7,986 nt of DNA. It comes from Gammaproteobacteria bacterium UBA6173. GTDB lineage: Bacteria > Pseudomonadota > Gammaproteobacteria > Pseudomonadales > Pseudohongiellaceae. Each line of letters begins with the position of its first letter. Positions within the stretch are counted from its first letter, which is position 1. The stretch covers positions 6,583 to 14,568 of the forward strand of contig DITX01000006.1 in the NCBI GenBank assembly GCA_002422225.1, in the 5' to 3' direction. A program made the position numbers and the translations under genes. The notes beneath the pieces are model-generated. The model was not told where the DNA came from. It did not search any database and worked only from the letters and a program-made list of their open reading frames with translations. Shown in pieces: positions 4,937 through 7,986 of the stretch.

Positions 4937-6613
4937 ATGAGACTCTGGCGGACGGGGCGCTTGTTGACCCGCCGCCTCGATCGCCATTTTCATGCAACAG
5001 GCTTATTGCTGGGGACCTTGTTTTTTGCAATCTCGCTAACGCCTTCTTTATTGCCGCGTCCGGACTATATTCAAGGTCTGATTTCAGGCCTATCGCTAAG
5101 TGCAGGGTATGGGGCAGGTGTTCTTTGTTATTGGATCTGGGTCTATTTTGATTTGCCATTGGCAAAATATCGACTGCAGCGCCAGGTTCAGTTTGCGGTG
5201 GCGGTACTGTTTGTTTTTGTAGCCATTGTATTTTTGTGGCAAGCAAGTGGTTGGCAGAATACTGTACGCAAGCTGATGGGAATGGAGGAAATCACCGGCA
5301 TTCAGTTGAGTGTCATCGGGCTGATTGCGATCACGTTGTTTTTGCTACTGTTGTGGTTATCCAGACTGTTTCACCGGACATTTTTGTTTTTATCAAAAAA
5401 AATGCAGCACCTTGTGCCGGCCCGTGTCTCACATCTGGCCGGGTTGTTAATCGCTCTACTGTTATTCTGGTCCATTATCGATGGTGTGTTTTTTACGCTG
5501 GCTTTACAGGCGGCAGACCGTTCCTATCAGCGCATAGACGCCTTAATTGAACCAGAGTTTGAACCGCCTCTGGCGAGCACGATGACAGGGAGTGCAGCAT
5601 CACTGATTTCCTGGGAGCAGCTTGGCAGGCAAGGTCGGCGGTTTATCAGTCTGGCGCCAAGTCAGCAGCAGATTGCGCAGTTTGCTCCACGTCAAATAGC
5701 ATCACAGTCCATGGAGCCTGTGCGCGTTTATGTGGGTTTGAACTCGGCAGAGACACCGCAACAGCGCGCTGATCTTGCACTTGCAGAATTGATCCGTGTG
5801 GATGCCTTCAGTCGGGCTGTGCTGGTACTGATTACACCGACCGGCACGGGATGGGTTGATCCTGCCAGTATTGATCCGCTTGAGTATTTGTATGGCGGCA
5901 ACACTGCCAGTGTTGCCGCTCAGTATTCCTATTTGTCCAGCCCACTTGCGATTCTGTCCGAAGCAGACTACGGCGTCGAGACCGCGCGTGCCATGTTTCA
6001 AACGGTGTACGGGTATTGGTCAGGCTTGTCAGCTGAAAGCCGCCCAGTCCTCTATTTGTTGGGTTTAAGCTTGGGCGCGCTGAATTCAGATTTGTCCTTC
6101 GATTTTTACGACATCATCGAAGATCCTTTTCAGGGCGCGTTGTGGAGCGGGCCACCTTTCCGAAGTGAGACCTGGCGCTCGGTCACGCAAATGCGAGACG
6201 CAGAATCCCCCGCATGGCTACCCAGATTCAGAAAAGGTGAGGTTGTCAGATTTGCGAATCAATCAGGAGGTTTATCGCTATCGGACAGTCAATGGGGAGC
6301 ATTTCGCATTGCATTTTTGCAGTATGCCAGTGATCCAATCACCTTTTTTGACCCACAAGCTTTTTACCGCGAGCCGGCTTGGATGCAAGGTATACGTGGA
6401 CCTGATGTAACACCGGATCTTCGCTGGTTTCCTGTGGTGACTATGCTGCAGTTGGCAGCTGATATGGCGAGCGGGGTATCACCGCGCGGTTATGGGCACG
6501 CGTATGCGGCGGAGCATTATCTGGATTCGTGGGTGGCGTTGACGGAGCCAGCTGGGTGGACTACAGAGGAACTTGGTCGATTGAGAGAATACTTTGTAGA
6601 GCAAGACCGCTAA
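4937..6613 (+). CDS. Membrane-anchored alpha/beta-hydrolase (Abhydrolase_9 type, 558 aa)
   Basis: The N-terminal half is an integral membrane region with about five hydrophobic segments (roughly residues 22-38, 47-70, 86-102, 124-142, 166-190), including the family hallmark SLTPSLLPR (33-41). The C-terminal half is an alpha/beta-hydrolase domain. Visible there are the nucleophile elbow GLSLG with Ser378, the WSGPPF segment (403-408), YASDPI with Asp466, and GYGHAY with His521. Ser378-Asp466-His521 is the probable catalytic triad. The family is known mostly from actinobacteria and proteobacteria as 'alpha/beta-hydrolase family membrane protein'; its substrate is not established, though lipid or ester cleavage is plausible. 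An upstream in-frame ATG at 4874 would add 21 residues unlike the family and has no ribosome site. ATG 4937 is preferred although its own Shine-Dalgarno is weak. It may be read with the lipoprotein gene. Confidence 0.88.
   Translation: MRLWRTGRLLTRRLDRHFHATGLLLGTLFFAISLTPSLLPRPDYIQGLISGLSLSAGYGAGVLCYWIWVYFDLPLAKYRLQRQVQFAVAVLFVFVAIVFLWQASGWQNTVRKLMGMEEITGIQLSVIGLIAITLFLLLLWLSRLFHRTFLFLSKKMQHLVPARVSHLAGLLIALLLFWSIIDGVFFTLALQAADRSYQRIDALIEPEFEPPLASTMTGSAASLISWEQLGRQGRRFISLAPSQQQIAQFAPRQIASQSMEPVRVYVGLNSAETPQQRADLALAELIRVDAFSRAVLVLITPTGTGWVDPASIDPLEYLYGGNTASVAAQYSYLSSPLAILSEADYGVETARAMFQTVYGYWSGLSAESRPVLYLLGLSLGALNSDLSFDFYDIIEDPFQGALWSGPPFRSETWRSVTQMRDAESPAWLPRFRKGEVVRFANQSGGLSLSDSQWGAFRIAFLQYASDPITFFDPQAFYREPAWMQGIRGPDVTPDLRWFPVVTMLQLAADMASGVSPRGYGHAYAAEHYLDSWVALTEPAGWTTEELGRLREYFVEQDR
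5895..5919. repeat. 25-bp near-perfect palindrome inside the hydrolase gene
   Basis: Arms GCGGCAACACTG (5895-5906) and CAGTGTTGCCGC (5908-5919) are exact inverse complements around a single C at 5907. It encodes the GGNTASVAA stretch (residues 320-328). In RNA it would fold as an 11-bp stem with a GCC triloop. It has no T-tract, so it is not an intrinsic terminator. Confidence 0.6.
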
Positions 6614-6706
6614 GTTTCGAGGTTAGCGGGGTGCTGCCGGCTCATGCGGCTAAAATAGTTAGACAGCTCCTGTCACTCCAATCGCAGCTGCTTCACCTGA
6701 CGTCAC

Positions 6707-6794
6707 AAAGAAAAAGGGCCGGAAGCGGAGAATAGTTTTCGGACAATCAGACGCCAAAGGCGTCGTCCGACAAACTTTTCTCCGCTTCCGGCCC
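6707..6794 (-). terminator. Long rho-independent terminator of acnB
   Basis: GGGCCGGAAGCGGAG (6716-6730) pairs perfectly with 6780-6794. The stem continues with AA/TT, one T-T mismatch, AGTTT/AAACT, then TCGGAC/GTCCGA and an inner GACGCC/GGCGTC stem with an AAA loop (6756-6758), interrupted only by a 1-nt and a 5-nt bulge. On the minus strand the 79-nt hairpin is followed by TTTTTCTTT (6715-6707), which makes it a strong intrinsic terminator for acnB, starting 45 bases after its stop. On the plus strand there is no T-tract, so it would at most slow read-through from the hydrolase gene. Confidence 0.85.
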
Positions 6795-6799
6795 GTCGA

Positions 6800-6824
6800 T
6801 CGAAGCGAAAAAAACCAGCTTCGA
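6800..6824 (-). repeat. Secondary hairpin in the acnB 3' untranslated region
   Basis: TCGAAGC (6800-6806) and GCTTCGA (6818-6824) form a perfect 7-bp stem with an 11-nt loop containing seven consecutive T on the minus strand. It lies between the acnB stop codon and the main terminator hairpin. It may help protect the mRNA 3' end or present a U-rich loop. Confidence 0.45.
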
Positions 6825-6838
6825 AAAGGGAGACGTCG

Positions 6839-7986
6839 TTACGCAAGCTCAACAATATTGGTGACCGGAATCGCCTTTTGACGTGTTGCCGCATCCATGT
6901 ACGATTTGATTTCGTTGAAGTTCAGATAACGATAGATTTTGTCTGACATGGTATCCACCATGCCCATATAACCCATGTATTCATCCATCGTCGGAATACG
7001 ACCCAAGGCTGATGCTACTGCCGCCAACTCGGATGAGGCCAGGAACACATTGGCACCATCACCCAAACGATTGGGGAAGTTGCGCGTTGAGGTAGACACC
7101 ACCGTTGAGTTAGCCGCGACGCGTGCTTGGTTACCCATACACAGTGAGCAGCCCGGCATCTCGGTGCGGGCGCCGGCAACCCCAAACACGCTGTAAATAC
7201 CTTCTTCAGTGAGCTGATGTTGATCCATTTTAGTTGGCGGAGAAATCCACAAGCGAGTCGGGATATTCCCTTTCGTTTGTTTCAGTACTTCGCTGGCAGC
7301 ACGGAAGTGGCCGATATTGGTCATGCAGGAGCCAATAAATACTTCGTCAATTTTGGTGCCTTGCACGGCAGACAGCGGTTTGATGTCGTCTGGATCGTTC
7401 GGGCATGCCAGCAGCGGCTCTTTGATCTCGGCAAGATCAATTTCGATGATTTTGTAATACTCGGCATCGGCATCGGGTTGCAACAGTTCAGGATTGTCCA
7501 GCCAGGCTTCCATCGCACGGGCGCGACGTTCCAGCGTGCGGGCATCGCCGTAACCTTCACTGATCATCCAACGCAGCAGGGCGATGTTGGACTTGAAGTA
7601 CTCAATAATGGGTGCTTGGTCCAGACGAATAGTACAACCCGCCGCAGAACGCTCTGCAGAGGCGTCGGATAATTCAAACGCCTGCTCCACTTTCAGATTG
7701 GGCAGACCTTCGATCTCAAGGATACGACCTGAGAAAATATTCTTTTTGCCTTTCTTTTCAACCGTCAGATCGCCGGATTGAATGGCGGCATAGGGAATGG
7801 CATTCACCAGATCGCGCAAGGTGATACCAGGCTGCATTTCACCTTTAAAACGTACCAGCACAGACTCAGGCATATCCAGAGGCATCACGCCAGTGGCGGC
7901 CGCAAATGCCACCAGACCGGAACCTGCCGGGAACGAAATGCCGATCGGGAAGCGGGTGTGGGAGTCGCCGCCGGTGCCCACGGTGT
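6839..7986 (-). CDS. acnB: Aconitate hydratase B, C-terminal part (5' end cut off by window)
   Basis: The enzyme interconverts citrate and isocitrate in the TCA cycle (and 2-methylisocitrate steps in some bacteria) in the cytosol, using a [4Fe-4S] cluster. The visible 381 residues correspond to about residue 491 to the end of the E. coli protein. The segment opens with TVGTGGDSHTRFPIG, the conserved substrate-binding region, and includes RSAAGCTI. The cluster ligands are present: Cys in GSCMTN (codon 7325-7327), then the two Cys of PGCSLCMGNQA (7148-7150 and 7139-7141). The gaps of 59 and 3 residues equal those of E. coli Cys710, Cys769 and Cys772. STSTRNFPNRLG and YRYLNFNEI are also typical. 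The tail is a few residues longer than in E. coli. The GTG at 7981 is an internal valine, not a start. It is convergent with the hydrolase gene and ends in a strong terminator. Confidence 0.98.
   Translation of the reverse strand, partial: TVGTGGDSHTRFPIGISFPAGSGLVAFAAATGVMPLDMPESVLVRFKGEMQPGITLRDLVNAIPYAAIQSGDLTVEKKGKKNIFSGRILEIEGLPNLKVEQAFELSDASAERSAAGCTIRLDQAPIIEYFKSNIALLRWMISEGYGDARTLERRARAMEAWLDNPELLQPDADAEYYKIIEIDLAEIKEPLLACPNDPDDIKPLSAVQGTKIDEVFIGSCMTNIGHFRAASEVLKQTKGNIPTRLWISPPTKMDQHQLTEEGIYSVFGVAGARTEMPGCSLCMGNQARVAANSTVVSTSTRNFPNRLGDGANVFLASSELAAVASALGRIPTMDEYMGYMGMVDTMSDKIYRYLNFNEIKSYMDAATRQKAIPVTNIVELA

Noticed and set aside
4929..4940. ATG TTG AAA TGA mini-frame overlapping the hydrolase start as ATGA
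   Set aside because: Three codons only and no good ribosome site; most likely chance.
6623..6653. TTAGC...GCTAA hairpin as terminator of the hydrolase gene
   Set aside because: Only a 5-bp outer stem with a 21-nt loop, and no T-tract on the plus strand.
6716..6794. Integron attC site or miniature transposable element
   Set aside because: The size and imperfect pairing resemble attC, but the ends lack GTTRRRY/RYYYAAC cores and there are no flanking direct repeats. The T-tract and its place after acnB fit a terminator better.
7217..7672. 151-aa open frame on the plus strand
   Set aside because: Wholly antisense to the highly conserved acnB reading frame, with no ribosome site or recognisable domain.

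Overview
The window looks like ordinary chromosome from a gammaproteobacterium with roughly balanced base composition. The two best-conserved genes, pepN at the left edge and acnB at the right edge, are both truncated by the window. Both read very close to the Enterobacteria/Pseudomonas-type proteins, including conserved spacing between metal-binding and cluster-binding residues. Signal peptides, a lipobox and good Shine-Dalgarno sites fit a Gram-negative cell. The exact genus cannot be told from the sequence alone. No phage genes, transposases, CRISPR arrays, tRNA or rRNA were seen.

Layout, left to right: (1) the C-terminal three quarters of aminopeptidase N (+). (2) A convergent gene (-) for a 183-residue secreted protein of unknown function. 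It is preceded by a regulatory block holding a sigma70-like promoter and a 21-bp perfect hairpin that contains a perfect CRP-type core. (3) A periplasmic PQQ-dependent sugar dehydrogenase-like protein (-). That hairpin lies just downstream of it and probably terminates it. (4) A 349-base divergent intergenic region with a candidate sigma54 promoter, an IHF-like site and an inverted repeat. (5) A small SmpA/OmlA(BamE)-like lipoprotein (+). (6) A polytopic membrane alpha/beta-hydrolase (+) of the Abhydrolase_9 type, carrying a GLSLG nucleophile motif. (7) A convergent intergenic region with a 79-nt hairpin and U-tract that terminates acnB. (8) The C-terminal 381 residues of aconitase B (-).

The genes do not form one pathway. 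pepN and acnB are housekeeping genes (peptide turnover, TCA cycle). The four genes between them are an envelope-facing accessory set: a secreted protein, a periplasmic dehydrogenase, a lipoprotein and an inner-membrane hydrolase. The lipoprotein and hydrolase are on the same strand and may be co-transcribed across a 138-bp gap.

No new multi-gene system is evident. The points worth a second look are mostly regulatory: the CRP-core hairpin, the sigma54/IHF arrangement, the long acnB 3' hairpin, a 12-bp-arm palindrome inside the hydrolase gene, and two related short hairpins at either end of the secreted-protein gene.
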